Shown here piece by piece: positions 23,316-34,241 of a DNA stretch of 64,000 nt (position 1 is the stretch's first letter; every line of letters starts with the position of its first letter). Source of the stretch: Patellaria atrata CBS 101060 (Eukaryota; Ascomycota; Dothideomycetes; Patellariales; Patellariaceae); NCBI GenBank assembly GCA_010093705.1, contig MU006089.1, forward strand, positions 2,653,561-2,717,560, in the 5' to 3' direction. Both the position numbers and the translations under genes were made by a program. The notes beneath the pieces were generated by a model. That model was given only the letters and a program-made list of their open reading frames with translations. It made no database searches and had not been told where the DNA came from.

Positions 23316-24725
23316 CTAAAAATGCGGCAGAAATTGTGTCCATTCGACTGTTTGGAATGAGCTTGGCGGCAAGGCTCGCAGGCCAACAATATCCTCTATT
23401 AGGATGTATGCTCGAGAAATGGTATACAAAGCACAGAGAGGTGTAGTAATCAGTATGGAACGCAAAGGAATACCAACAGCGGAGTTGCCACGCGAGATTT
23501 TACATCCGTTAAGCTCAAGAGTAAGTCCGCAATCCATCTCCGAGAGTGTGGAGCCCGAAATTGTGTTGTCTTCTTTTTTGCTCGGGTTGTTACTCGTTTC
23601 TCTTCCACGACGTGCTATACTGAAGATTTCGTATCCGCCGCCTACTAAGGTAACCCCTATAGTCATTCCAGTCGCTAATCGCCAGAGAATGTGTTCGAGA
23701 TTCGAAGGGAATTCAAAGTTCCAGCAAATCATGAATATTGCGCTATACACAATAGTCACTAACAAAGGGACAAGGGCTGTTTTCGGTGTAAGTTCAGGAA
23801 AAATGAAAGATGAGAACTTTTGAGCAGGCCGAACCCGAGGTCGTTGATGAACAAGTCTCATTTTCCTTAAAAGATTCACGTAGAAGGTCCAGAGCCAATC
23901 TACGAGCCACTCTTTACGGCCAATGAAGTCTAACGGGGTCAATTTGTAACGTTGAGAAACAGATTCTCCGGCATCGAGCAGTATTTGTTGGATTGTGAAG
24001 TCGGTGTTCAGAGTAATAGGTATTTCCACGTCCATAGGTTTGTATCTCCAGCAGAAGTTGATTCCTAGCGTGCAGAATATGAAACCCAATGTGGTTATTT
24101 CCATAGTGCTCACATCAAGCCTCTGGACTGGTCTTGCAATGGTGTTGAGTGTGAACCATAACATCTGGAAAGTCGTAATAAATCTAAGATTTACATTAGT
24201 GCCGAATTTTGAGTTACGATTGGTTGTTATCTACCTCGCGAGTCCATCGGCTTTATTCTTGTCGTCAATCATTGCTTCGTTGATAGGAAGACAAGTAAGA
24301 TAGCCTCTTTCTATTAAATAATGTATCTGCTTTGCGTCTACTGGAAAGGATTTCCAATCTCGAGGCTGCAGAAAAACACCACCCATATCAGCGAAGAAAG
24401 AATGTTTGATAGTCCAGTTCTGGTAGCCAGATCTCTTGAATGCGTTCTCTGATGCGCGAGCTTCCATGTACTGGCCGAGGGCCATCATAAATATGAATTC
24501 TGGGCCAAGTAATCCAAGGCAGAACATATGCCATTTATCCCGAAAGAGGTCCCATTTTCCATGGTTGGGAGATGGAACGCTAACACAAATGGATGACCAG
24601 GCGCACAGAAAGATAGTCAACCCACAAGAGAGGGCAATGTCAAAAGTGCCGCGGATATTTGGTGGCGATACCCATCCTCGAGTCAAAACTGAATGACTGC
24701 CTGTAGCTGTCAGGGTAGTGTTCAT
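23316..24725 (-). CDS. Conserved fungal multi-pass membrane protein
   Basis: Exon 1 is 24725-24235, intron 24234-24184 (gtagat...cttag), exon 2 is 24183-23316, giving 452 aa. The N-terminus contains GWVSPPNIRGTFDIALSCG, a hydrophobic span, SVPSPN, then LGLLGPEFIFMMALGQY. Later comes HSFFADMGGVFLQPRDW and FPVDAKQIHYLIERGYL. The C-terminal half has at least three more hydrophobic spans (LVPLLVTIVYSAIFMICW, a GMTIGVTLVGGGYE stretch, and SILITTPLCALYTISRAYI). This belongs to a family widespread in basidiomycetes and ascomycetes, often multicopy, with no known function. It is likely a plasma or internal membrane protein. It stands alone in the gene-poor region and has no lesions. Confidence 0.82.
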
Positions 24726-26065
24726 CCTAGGGTAGTGTCTGTCTTTAAGAAGCTCTCACGAGTTTGCTGGATGCTAAAACATATACTAATAGGTAACAGT
24801 ATATCGAGGTATTCACAGTATAGACTAGAACCGAGCTAGAGAAATCGATCAGTGAGAGAAAGACGCGATATTTAGTAAACTCTCTAGTGCATTGCGGTTG
24901 TGCCGCAAAGCGCATAGGACGGAAACGAGTGTTCAATAAGAAGCTGCATGGTAAATAGATGAATTATACGGCATGCTATTGGTCTCCCTTAGCACAGGAG
25001 GTAGCGAAGTATTTCAGCCATCAGGTATGTTTCCAAATCTGCGAGAGAGAAATCAGAAGTGGGCGCTTTTGTGAACAAGTCATCGCCCTACATGCTCCAG
25101 CAAATACAACGTATCGAAGGATGCCTACATACAGCACAATTAGTAGGCTCTAACGGATGAGAAAAATTACGGATGATACTACTGCCGTTTACTAAAATCT
25201 CGTGAAGGAAAATGTCGTTGAGATACCATACAGGTCTTTTCAAAACGTATGCCTCGATGGACAAGCGGTTGAGGGTGTCATCAAAGACTAGATGAATATG
25301 TTGTGTTTCAACTTCAATATTGCAGCCGCCGTTGATATTATCCAATCGTTGTTCTGCGATCTGACTTCTGCTTGGGGTCCAGCAATGCTCAGCTTCCTGA
25401 AATATTGCGGCACGGCACGTTGTTGCGGCACGGTGACACTGACCACAAACGCTCAGCGGCTATTATCTCAGTGAGCATTGGTCAATCTCTCAGTCCTCCA
25501 ACAAGACTTTTGTAACGCAGGCGATAAAGGCCATACCTAGGAGTCACGTACTCCGTATACATGTAAGCGTTGAGAAGGAAAGGGTTCGGGGCTAAGGGGC
25601 CGTTCTATAGGTAGAGCCCGGACTCTAGCTTTTGCGATTCTCGTTCCTACCATGCCGGCCTTTATAATTGAATGAGGTAGATACGTTACTTACCAGGCTG
25701 CTACATCCAGCCTTGTCGTGCAAGCATTCAAGCAAACCTAAGCTCTGTCGTTGAGTTTCTTGTCAAAGGTCCAAAAACTTAGTTGCGCTAAAACGGGGCG
25801 GGAGACGGGAACTAGTACTAACTTGTACCTTAAGGTAAGAATCTGACGTGGGTCCCGGACACGCCCCCGACCAGCTTCGTTTTTATGGTTGCCAAGAACA
25901 ACGCGCGTTAGCTCTCTTTTACCTCAAGTCTTTTGCTCTCCCTACGTTTGTGTGATGTTTGAGCTCCTAAATTTATCTACAACCACGAGTACTCTGTACG
26001 GCAAAGCGAAAACAACCTATCCACTCACGGGTTATCGTTAAAGCGCAATACATGAGATTTTACCT
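24726..26065. other. Intergenic; promoter of the methyltransferase gene
   Basis: Only short frames. A minus-strand frame at 25088-25345 has no recognisable features. A TACTCCGTA nonamer is at 25549-25557. Confidence 0.4.
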
Positions 26066-27020
26066 ATGTCTACATCTCCGACCCCTAGGTCATTCAAACG
26101 GCGGTATCTTGCCTGTCTTTTAGTTGCTACAATCGCAATACTATTTGGTACGATCGTCCACCTTATATCACACCCTGTACTAACAAACCCTAGGTGGAAT
26201 AGCTAACAGCGGTACACAAGACCCATCCGTACAAGAGTATTATAGTAGTCTCGAGTCGCGTTTAGGCTACTGGATACTTCTCGGTAACACCAGGCATTGC
26301 GGTCTTTACAAAAAGGGACAAATATGGCCATTTCCCATCGGTACTGCGCAACGGGCGATGGAAGACCACCTATATAATAGGTTAGCTCTAGACAATGGGT
26401 CACGAGTGCTTGATGCCGGCGCAGGATCTGGCTTCGTGGCTATACGTATGGCTGAGAAAGGCCTAAACGTACAGGCGATTGATATTACGCCAATACACAT
26501 TCGCGATGCCGAACGAAACGTCAAGACACGATGTCTCGAAGATCGAATCTCTGTACGGTTCGGTGACTATCACAATCTTACAGAATATTCGGACGGATCT
26601 TTTGACGGTGTGTACACAATGGAGACTTTCGTACACGCTGACGACCCGTTGAAAGTCCTTCGCAACTTTTACCGTATTTTAAAGCCTGGTGGAGTATTAG
26701 TCCATAGTGAAGCCGATTTTACACGCAACTCCGAGCTTCTACAAGAGGTGCTCAGACTATCTCATTGCCAAAATACACTGGAGAAGGGTGCGCTTGAAAA
26801 GATGTTGGAAGAGGTGGGCTTCAAAGACGTTAATTTGGAGGACTTGACTGACGAAGTTCTACCACTATGGCGACTTTTCGGGTTCATTGGGTATGTCCCT
26901 TACAAGATACTTCAATTTTTTGGCTGGCACACACGCTATACGAATCTTATGGCTGGGGTAGAATCGTACCTGCACTGGGGAGAGGGAAGGTACATATCAG
27001 TAAGGGCCGTGAAACCCTGA
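26066..27020 (+). CDS. SAM-dependent methyltransferase with N-terminal membrane anchor
   Basis: Exon 1 is 26066-26147, intron 26148-26193 (gtacga...tactaac...cctag, 46 bp), exon 2 is 26194-27020, giving 302 aa. Exon 1 encodes MSTSPTPRSFKRR then a 17-residue hydrophobic span (YLACLLVATIAILFGG), a signal anchor with positive-inside charges. The soluble part has SRLGYWILLGNTRHCGLY, motif I VLDAGAGSGFVAIRMAEKG (GAGSG about residues 103-107), an acidic motif QAIDITP, GSFDGVYTMETFVHADDP, and RILKPGGVLVHSEAD. This is the methyltransferase-11 fold related to sterol C24-methyltransferases and gamma-tocopherol-type enzymes. The substrate is unknown; the anchor suggests a lipid or other membrane substrate. 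No partner enzymes are adjacent. Confidence 0.88.
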
Positions 27021-27927
27021 AGCTCATTGCCTATGTTATCACTCTTTTGCTCACTACTTATATAAAATGAATTTCTCTTGGTATTTTCAAAAGCATCCCT
27101 TCTTGACAGTTGTTTCACAGCGAGAGCAATATGGAACAATGCACTATGAATTGCGGCACTAGTATTTTCGGGCTCCAGATTCCGCAATTCTGATTGAGAA
27201 ATCCAATTCCTATTCCACAGTAAACATATCATTTTGCTCGCGATATTCCTCTGCCGCTCCGATTTAAGAAAGTGAGCTAGCCATATTTGGCTGAGCACAG
27301 ACTATTTCGCTTATTTAGCGTATTCTTTTGATCCACACAAACTTCTTCAGGGTGGAAGCCTAAACCTCTTCTGCTAAATTTTTACATGGATGAACAGCTT
27401 TGATCGAATGGCAATCTAAGTTTAATTCTCGAGGTGCGGAGAATAAACAGAACACAGACTGACATCGTAAGTCCCTTATGAAAACACACAACTAACATTA
27501 CTGCACCCACAATCACCTCACTACTCGGGGTCGCTTGAAGTAAAGCGAACGCAAATTAACAGAGATGCTCTTTCCTAGAAACTTGAGAGAGGCTTTCTCC
27601 ATTGGACAATCCCTTGCAGAAGGATGGATATCCTACCGTTAAAGTCCTGCTTGGTAGCACAACACTATGACCTAGATTTGGTAGGTACCTTACAGTACGA
27701 CATGTCTTGAACTAGACGCGAATGTCTCTTTCAATTCTCTTTCGTATCATCTTCAACATCTTGACACGTTTGAATCCTTCAGACAACCCTAATCACTTTT
27801 CAAATCCGTTCGTTAATTTCTTTCGCTCATTCGTTTTTAGTCGACTCAGGTCATTCTTTGTTTGCCTCGTACCTTGAGTGAACCTCTCACAAAACACCGC
27901 ATTGCGTACGACAACACGGTATCGCAC
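27021..27927. other. Intergenic; promoter and leader of the MIF-domain gene
   Basis: There is a TTTC-rich pyrimidine stretch at about 27720-27860 just before the MIF-domain gene. No gene is seen. Confidence 0.45.
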
Positions 27928-29091
27928 ATGTCACTCTCACCTGATTCGCGTTCTGCCGTGCTATCGGACGATGTGGACAGGTCCTTTCGTATGCGATCTG
28001 AGCGACTCAGGAAAGACGAGCGTGACCGCGCTCCAATTCTAAGAGAAGGTTATTTCCAGGATGGGGTCATGCTTTCAAGTCCGAACCGTTCTCTATCGCT
28101 GAAGAAGTTGGACGAAGTCTACCCTACCTCCCTGGAAGAAGGCGCAGCAAACACTGAGCAGCTGCCCGTCCCGCATTCTTCTTATAATGGAGAATTGTTG
28201 AGCCCTCGGACGAGGCTCCAGTATTATGAAGAGACTTTAGCATATCGAAAGGTTCCAGGACACATCCGAGACACCTTCGCGAAACAGTCCCCAGTAGTTG
28301 CGCAACTGAGTACAAATGTTATTGTATGCTAGAACCCCCCGGCACTTACATCATATATACTAATCGCTCATTATAAATAGCTTCCAGATGTCTTTCTAGT
28401 AGTGAGGGAGCTATCAATCCAACTTTCAGGGCTCTACAACCGTTCAGAGTCATCTATTATGGTCACCCTTAAGCATTCGACATGCATGATTTTAGGAGGA
28501 ACCTTTGAACCCACTTATGTTCTGACAATGAGCGCGTTACCATCTCAGATTCAGCCGACCATCAATAAGCGAAATGCAGCTGTAATCCAAAACTTTCTTC
28601 AGGATGTGCTTGGTGTACAGCCAAACAGAGGCGTTATCAAATTCCAGGCAGTTGAAGAGGCAAATCTAGCTATCAATGGTGGTACAATCCTTGGTAAAAT
28701 CGAGGAGCAAGAGAAGATCCAGAGCCTCAATGAAGGTAGTCTGAAGAGGGCCTTTACCAAACGGTCCCCGAAAACCCCAAGGAAAGTAAAGAGTTTGGTT
28801 TCATTGTCGCGCAAGCGCGCAGACAGCACTAGCAACAAAGACAGCCCAGGAATCGCTTCTATCCCTGAAGACCGAGAGCTCTCCCCGATCCAGACAGCAG
28901 AGGGAGAACATGATAATGACAAATCTTCGGCATCCAAGGTTGCGAAGGCATTTAAGCGCTCGATCTCTTTCCGTGAACTCATGTCGTCAGATTCATCGGT
29001 AGTGACACCGCAGCCAGACAAGCCGGAGGAGGCTGCTGATAAGAGCGTTCGGACCAAGAAAAGCTTCAAAGCTGCTATCTTTGGAAAGTAG
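27928..29091 (+). CDS. Macrophage migration inhibitory factor (MIF)-domain protein
   Basis: Exon 1 is 27928-28323, intron 28324-28380 (gtatgc...aaatag), exon 2 is 28381-29091, giving 368 aa. The frame is open further upstream to 27862 but the first ATG is at 27928 (MSLSPDSRSAV). Residues about 1-120 are charged and low-complexity. The MIF fold runs from about 125 to 240: VAQLSTNVI, then RELSIQLSGLYNRSESSIMVTL, then GGTFEPTYVLTMSALP, then NKRNAAVIQNFLQDVLGV and NRGVIKF. The C-terminal 130 residues are basic and serine-rich (KRSPKTPRKVKSL). Animal MIF uses an exposed N-terminal Pro as a tautomerase catalyst. Here the fold is internal, so that chemistry should be absent. The fungal function is not established. 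Confidence 0.88.
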
Positions 29092-29489
29092 ACCTTCAAG
29101 CTTGGGTCGAGAGATTTTCACGTGTAAACTATGAGATGGGAAGAGCCTCGAGCTATCTTCGGACAGTAAATATTCCGGCTTGGACAAGGGAATTTTCTGG
29201 TGAAGCGACGAGGAGAGAGGATAAATTGTTTCAGTTTCTGCATGGAACTGATCAAATGATTGGTTGATCTGGATTCCTTCTCCGCGGTTGGAGAACGAAT
29301 ATAGCTACTTGATACGTAACTAAATATGAACATTCTGGTGATCCAAACGATAAATGACATGACAATGACTATTTTCGTCTCACTGAGTGATCACATGTTT
29401 GCGTGAGGACGCGTTTAGCTCTTTGCCCTTCGGCGCGTTTTCGATCCATTTCCCCACCACAAGCCCATTTCATAACAACCCACGAAAAT
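29092..29489. other. Short intergenic region between MIF-domain gene and CENP-X gene
   Basis: No gene. This is the 3' flank of the MIF-domain gene and the promoter of the CENP-X gene. The frame is open back to 29403 but without ATG. Confidence 0.45.
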
Positions 29490-30116
29490 ATGGCACTAGA
29501 ACGGACATCGTCAAACCTATCTAAAAGGAAACAACCGCCATTCAAACCTCCACGTCCCACTAAAGTAGTCGAGGGTACTGGTTCTGTTACGAAGCCACGA
29601 GGACGACCACGAAAAGCGCCCGATTCGAACGCAAAAGAACCTGCGGCGAAGAAATCAAGACCAGCACCCAATAGAAGTGGCTTTAAACCCGCAACTGCAA
29701 CGATAATATCATCATCTGAAGAGTTAGATTCGGAAGATCAAAGTGATCCTGCCGAGGAGAGCGACCAAGATGACGCTGGAAGCGTCAGAGAATCGCCGGT
29801 AGCAGGGAGAGTAACATCACCGGAACCCGAAGCGCCTGCTATACCACCAGCGCTGCTCACAAAGCTGCTGTATGAAAACTTTGAAGACAAAGATATGAGG
29901 ATCAGTAAAGAGGCTATGCAAGTCGTGAGGAAGTATATGGAGACCTTTGTAAAGGAAGCCCTCGCTAGAGCTGCTTTCGAGAGGGAAGACGATGGTATCG
30001 GGGACGGGTTCTTGCAGGTCAGTTCATTCGAGACGCGCAAAAGCTGGGTACTAATGGTTTTTCGATAGGTCGAAGATTTAGAGAAACTAGCACCTCAGCT
30101 ATTGCTTGACTTTTAA
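29490..30116 (+). CDS. Centromere protein X / MHF2 homologue with AT-hook
   Basis: Exon 1 is 29490-30017, intron 30018-30068 (gtcagt...gatag), exon 2 is 30069-30116, giving 191 aa. The N-terminal 105 residues are basic then acidic and disordered, with an AT-hook core at about 35-42 (KPRGRPRK). The C-terminal part is the CENP-X histone fold: PPALLTKLLYENFEDKDMRI, then VVRKYMETFVKEALARAAFE, then GDGFLQ joined to VEDLEKLAPQLLLDF. CENP-X pairs with CENP-S (MHF1) in the Fanconi/FANCM complex at stalled forks and in the constitutive centromere network. The last 15 residues are on a 48-nt exon that an ORF scan misses. The extended N-terminus is longer than the animal protein (about 80 aa). Confidence 0.9.
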
Positions 30117-30150
30117 TCCACTATGTAAGATTAGAGATGGTCTAAAAACC

Positions 30151-30195
30151 GCTACGGAACTCGAGGATACCTCTACTACGATACCTTGACTGAAC
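30151..30195 (+). repeat. Direct repeat copy 1 of 2
   Basis: 45 bases matching 30771-30815 at 38 of 45 positions. Five of the seven differences are transitions. The copies are spaced exactly 620 bp apart. Confidence 0.6.
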
Positions 30196-30770
30196 TCGTG
30201 TACAAGACTGCGTTACCCCCGTGTATAACAAAATCGAGGCATTATCTGAACTTAAAACTATCTTTATAGTTATGAGCCCGACTCTCGCTGAACTGAAGTG
30301 GAGTACCCTTATTATACTCCCCTTTAACTAATTAGGTCTATCTACCTCGCGAATTATACTTCCAGATAAACCGTTTACGATAGTGCCTTCAGTCTATGCA
30401 GCGACATTAGATACCCTATAATCAGATGCATTGTACGGCATCACTTAGCAACGATCATCCGTTCAGCCTTATTAACGCCCATCTGTTCGGCCTTGTCAAC
30501 GACCACAACCGGCCAGTCGTACAGCCTACACCGTGATGAACGCGATAAACATAACCACAACAAATACTGCGACTAACTCTAATACATCTAAATCAGAGCC
30601 GAGCGTTTGGATGACCATACCGTAGTACTAGATGGACCCGAGATAGATAGAGAGCCATGCGGCCTACAGGGCTGCCAGATAAGGTATACTGGAATGGTCA
30701 GTAATTATTTGAGCTCCTCTACTGTAGAGAAGCTAGAAGTGTGTGTAAGGTTGGATACGGACTGAGAACG

Positions 30771-30815
30771 GCTACGGAATTCGGGGATATCTATACTACG
30801 ATACCTTAGCAGAAC
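30771..30815 (+). repeat. Direct repeat copy 2 of 2
   Basis: Partner of 30151-30195. Weaker similarity extends some 20 bases upstream of both copies. Confidence 0.6.
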
Positions 30816-31712
30816 CTGTTTTGCATTTGTCTATACCAATACCCAATTAAGCCCCTAATACTTGATCGGAGCTTATAGGCTGCATATACTCCGTATTTTG
30901 TTGCTGCAAACCGTATCATATCAAGCACGTGCGTATCTTTTGGTATGTTTGTTTGGTCTGTTCAAACAGCCTTGTAAGGATCCGTTTGACAGAGCGTTTA
31001 AAAGAAAGATCCGAAGAATTGGTGAAGCAAGACGGCCATGTGCAAAGTGCCAGAGTCTACATATTCAGGTAGAAATGTTCCGGAACACTGTACTTGTACC
31101 ACAGCACCTGGTACACCCCCCTTCTCATGAGAGATCAATCTTAGTCTGTATGTAGATTTATAATAGAGCAATTTCTTCAAAACCGAATGTTTGCGGTGAG
31201 CACGAAGGTCGACTGACAGGTCTACGGTCCTGAATTATGTACATAATAATCTAGCAACGGAAGTGGATGGCCGGGTCCTACCGTACAACTCTACATCGGG
31301 TGATTTGTCCAAACTGCAAAGTATAAATCTAGGTCATGACTTGGACAAGCTGTCACTGTCTTTCGGAGAATTGGTGCCCGTACTGTAAGATGCTTGAAAT
31401 GGATATCAGCGATGCAACAGCATAAACAAGTCAAGCCACGTCTTTCCATGTCATCTCGGGACTAATCAAAGCACTTCAACGGGCTCAAAGCAACCGAAAG
31501 CTGGGTAGAGGGCTAGGAGGCTCTTTGCATGGGTTTGGTGCAAAGGTCAAACGCGGAGGCATCGTTCGCGACGCTCTTCAAACAGCAACCGCCGCGCTTG
31601 TCCCAAACTGGACGAAACAACTCCCTTCCGCTAACCTTCCCACGACTCGAACAATTTTAAACATCACCCAACTTTGCATTTCCTGAAGAGAACACCAAAT
31701 GACGATCCAACG

Positions 31713-31922
31713 ATGGATCGGTTGAAAGAGTTATTTGTACAGTACGAGACTATCCTAGAGAAAGAATGTGACTCTAGGGAAGAAAAGCGAGAAATAGCGG
31801 AAAGATTACGTCCGGTAAAGATGCTTACAGAAAGAAACCTCACAGTCTGTAGGACTACCGAACGGTTGCTACGTACCCTGGCGACTATTTCGAGTATCAG
31901 ATCTAGATTTGGATGTGGCTGA
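31713..31922 (+). CDS. Possible small protein, 69 aa, unknown
   Basis: The ATG opens MDRLKELFVQYETILEKE and the frame runs for 69 codons to a TGA. The composition is charged and helical (RLRPVKMLTERNLTVCRTTERLL), like a real short coiled coil. There is no recognised family and no splice partner. The frame is open upstream to 31674 without another ATG. It could be spurious. Confidence 0.25.
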   Translation: MDRLKELFVQYETILEKECDSREEKREIAERLRPVKMLTERNLTVCRTTERLLRTLATISSIRSRFGCG

Positions 31923-32298
31923 AGCATTTGGGGATCTAAACGTCGCAGAACATACTCACCCGGGCTATTCCATCTCACCATGTTTGTTCTCAAACTCGGA
32001 AGAGATTTCTGCGACATGGAAACGAGATCCGTACTCATCTTTCGTTATGCCTTAAGTAGTTGCTCTCTCTCATTTGGAGAGACCGTTCCTTCGACCATCA
32101 ACAACAATCTTTGTGCGAGAAATTTTCTTTCTTTTCTGCATTCTTTTCTGTCTATCTTTCTTCAATTACTATTCTTCAATAACTGGCCAGTCCGGTTTAT
32201 AGCGCTAGTCGCTCTTATTGTAATATACCCTTCGAGGCTTTGACATTCACTATCTATTCATCAACAACAGTCGATCTTTTTTGAATCTTTCGTTCAAG

Positions 32299-33505
32299 AT
32301 GCATTACACAACATTTTTGACAACGACCGCCCTGTTGGCTGGAGGCGCTATTGCGACGAACCATGAGCAGATGTATGGACAATACGGCGCTCCAGCTGAG
32401 GGACAATATGAGGCTCCGGCTTACACACCACCAATGCACGAAGTATCAACACCAGCATACGAAGCAGCACCAGTGCACGTATCGACACCTGTGTACGAGG
32501 CTCCGCCCATGCACGTATCAACACCGATGTACGAAGCTCCACCAGTGCACGAGACAATGCCAGCATATGAACAACCGCCGATGCACGAAACAACTTCAGT
32601 ATATGTACCGCCAGTGCATGAAACAATGCCACCATACGAAGCACCACCCGTTCACGAAACTATGCCACCGTACGAAATACCACCAGTTCATGAAACGACG
32701 CCAGTTTACGTCGCTCCAACAATGACACACTCGGTTGCCCCGGTGCAAACATATGTTCAGCCTGCTCCTTCGCACGTTGCTCCCGAGGGAGGTGCTGGAC
32801 AGGTTGTTCATGTCGTTCAAGTTAGCGATGCTGGAGCAAGTCTTATCTTCACACCAAAGAACACCATTGCCAATGTGGGCGATTTCGTCCAGTTCCAATT
32901 CTGGCCGAAGAACCATTCTGTTGTCCAATCTGCTTTTGATTCGCCTTGCGTGCCACTGCAGAACGTCCAACCAAACGCCACCCAAGCATTCTTCTCTGGG
33001 TTTATGCCAGTCACCGTTGATTCCACAGAGACCCCAACCTACACAATTCAAGTTCACGACATGAAACCAATCTGGTACTATTGCTCCCAGGCAATGCATT
33101 GTCAAAATGGTATGGTTGGTGCCATTAACGCGTAAGTCATCCCCAGCAAGTTTATCATCGCCGTTTTCTAACCACGTAAACCATAGTCCCCTAACCGGCG
33201 AGAAGACGATTGAGAAGTACACAGAACTTGCCGGGGGCGCGCCGCAAAATCTTAGCCCGGGTCACAACGCTCCAGGGGGGAACTACAGCGTCTCTGTTCC
33301 TTCCCCAAGTGCATCTCCTATCGACACCACTCTTCTCACTTCCGCAATCCCACTTCCCCCAGTAACTTCAATCGTTGTCGATGGCGGTGCGACACCAACA
33401 CAATCTGGGCCTCTCCAGGTTTCAACAGCTGCGGCGCCGGGTCTGTTGGTGGAAGGAAGCTTGAGTATGGGTCTCGCAGGTCTTGCTGCTTTCTTGTTGT
33501 TCTAG
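32299..33505 (+). CDS. Secreted GPI-type cupredoxin protein with PxYE/PPVHET repeats
   Basis: Exon 1 is 32299-33131, intron 33132-33186 (gtaagt...catag), exon 2 is 33187-33505, giving 383 aa. The signal peptide is MHYTTFLTTTALLAGGAIA. Residues about 43-140 are seven to nine imperfect 12-13-residue repeats of the PPVHETMPPYE type. A plastocyanin-like domain follows: a VVQVSDAGASLIFTP strand, GDFVQFQFWPKNHSVVQS (His copper ligand), SPCVPL, and IWYYCSQAMHCQNGM (Cys and His region). A Ser/Pro-rich linker leads to a hydrophobic C-terminus (LSMGLAGLAAFLLF), consistent with GPI anchoring. Such extracellular serine-rich cupredoxins are abundant in Pezizomycotina cell walls. Copper or redox function is inferred from the fold, not proven. 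Confidence 0.92.
32428..32718 (+). repeat. Coding tandem repeat in the cupredoxin gene
   Basis: About eight 36-39-nt units encode variants of PPVHETMPPYEA. All are in frame and their sequence drift is mostly silent or conservative. Confidence 0.8.
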
Positions 33506-34241
33506 GGGATGTGTCTTGTATTAAACGACTGCATTGGGAGGAGAGGTTTCGCGCATTATACCGCCTTGGATTTTTCGGCTTGGACGTTCTCGTCTACTTC
33601 TGATGATTGGTGTTTAGGTCAAAAGCCTCGAAGGCTTGTAGATTAGACCGGTAATAACTGGAGCTTTTTATATTTATAGGCAATCAAAAATGAATTCTCG
33701 ACTACAATCTCGTCTCAATGTTCGAAGTCGTAACAACCAAATCTGAAATATAACAGTACATCTCTTCTTGTCAACAATTAAAAGCTAGCACGTCATTGGA
33801 TCGGATAAGATACATGCTGAATCATTAGACATGTGCAAGCTTAAGAAAATGGAAAGGGTCCAATCTTCGCTGCTGAGAGTACTTCGGAAGTTAAGTGGTA
33901 ACTGTGGCATGTCCACAACAGATTCCTCCTTTCAGTCAAATACAGTTAAATGAAGTGTAGAGATTGTAAGCATGATCAAAAAATTTCTAGCGGTATTAAA
34001 AGCTCATAAAGAGGCACGCGGCGAAATGAATGGTTCTTCTTTAAAAGTTGCTTGTCGGTACAAGGTTCCGCTCGCAAGCCCGAATTAACCCGAATGGTCT
34101 AAAGAAATTTAGGTAGAGCACGGAGCGGACCAAAACCTTTCTCTCAATAATACCTTTAACTTCCATCCGTCCTCCTTTACCTTCATTAATCCTAATTTTT
34201 GCGACCCCAATTCCACTCTCCGCTCTCGTCTCATCGACACA
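33506..34241. other. Intergenic; promoter of the phosphate carrier gene
   Basis: AT-rich 3' flank, then a pyrimidine-rich leader at 34135-34240. No gene is seen. Confidence 0.45.

Larger units (their letters stand above)
30117..31712. other. 1.6 kb intergenic region with a diverged direct repeat pair
   Basis: AT-rich. It holds the direct repeat at 30151-30195 and 30771-30815, GTACAG/GTACGG runs at 30430-30530, and a TACTCCGTA nonamer at 30887-30895. No gene is supported. Confidence 0.45.

Noticed and set aside
10381-27020. Secondary-metabolite gene cluster (Zn2Cys6 regulator with methyltransferase and membrane protein)
   Set aside because: No polyketide, peptide or terpene synthase is present and the genes are separated by long empty stretches.
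30862-31155. 97-codon plus-strand frame
   Set aside because: No domain, poor start context and no support from flanks; probably chance.
32596-33222. 208-codon minus-strand frame opposite the cupredoxin gene
   Set aside because: Trp/His-rich composition is the antisense of the PPVHET repeats and the cupredoxin domain.
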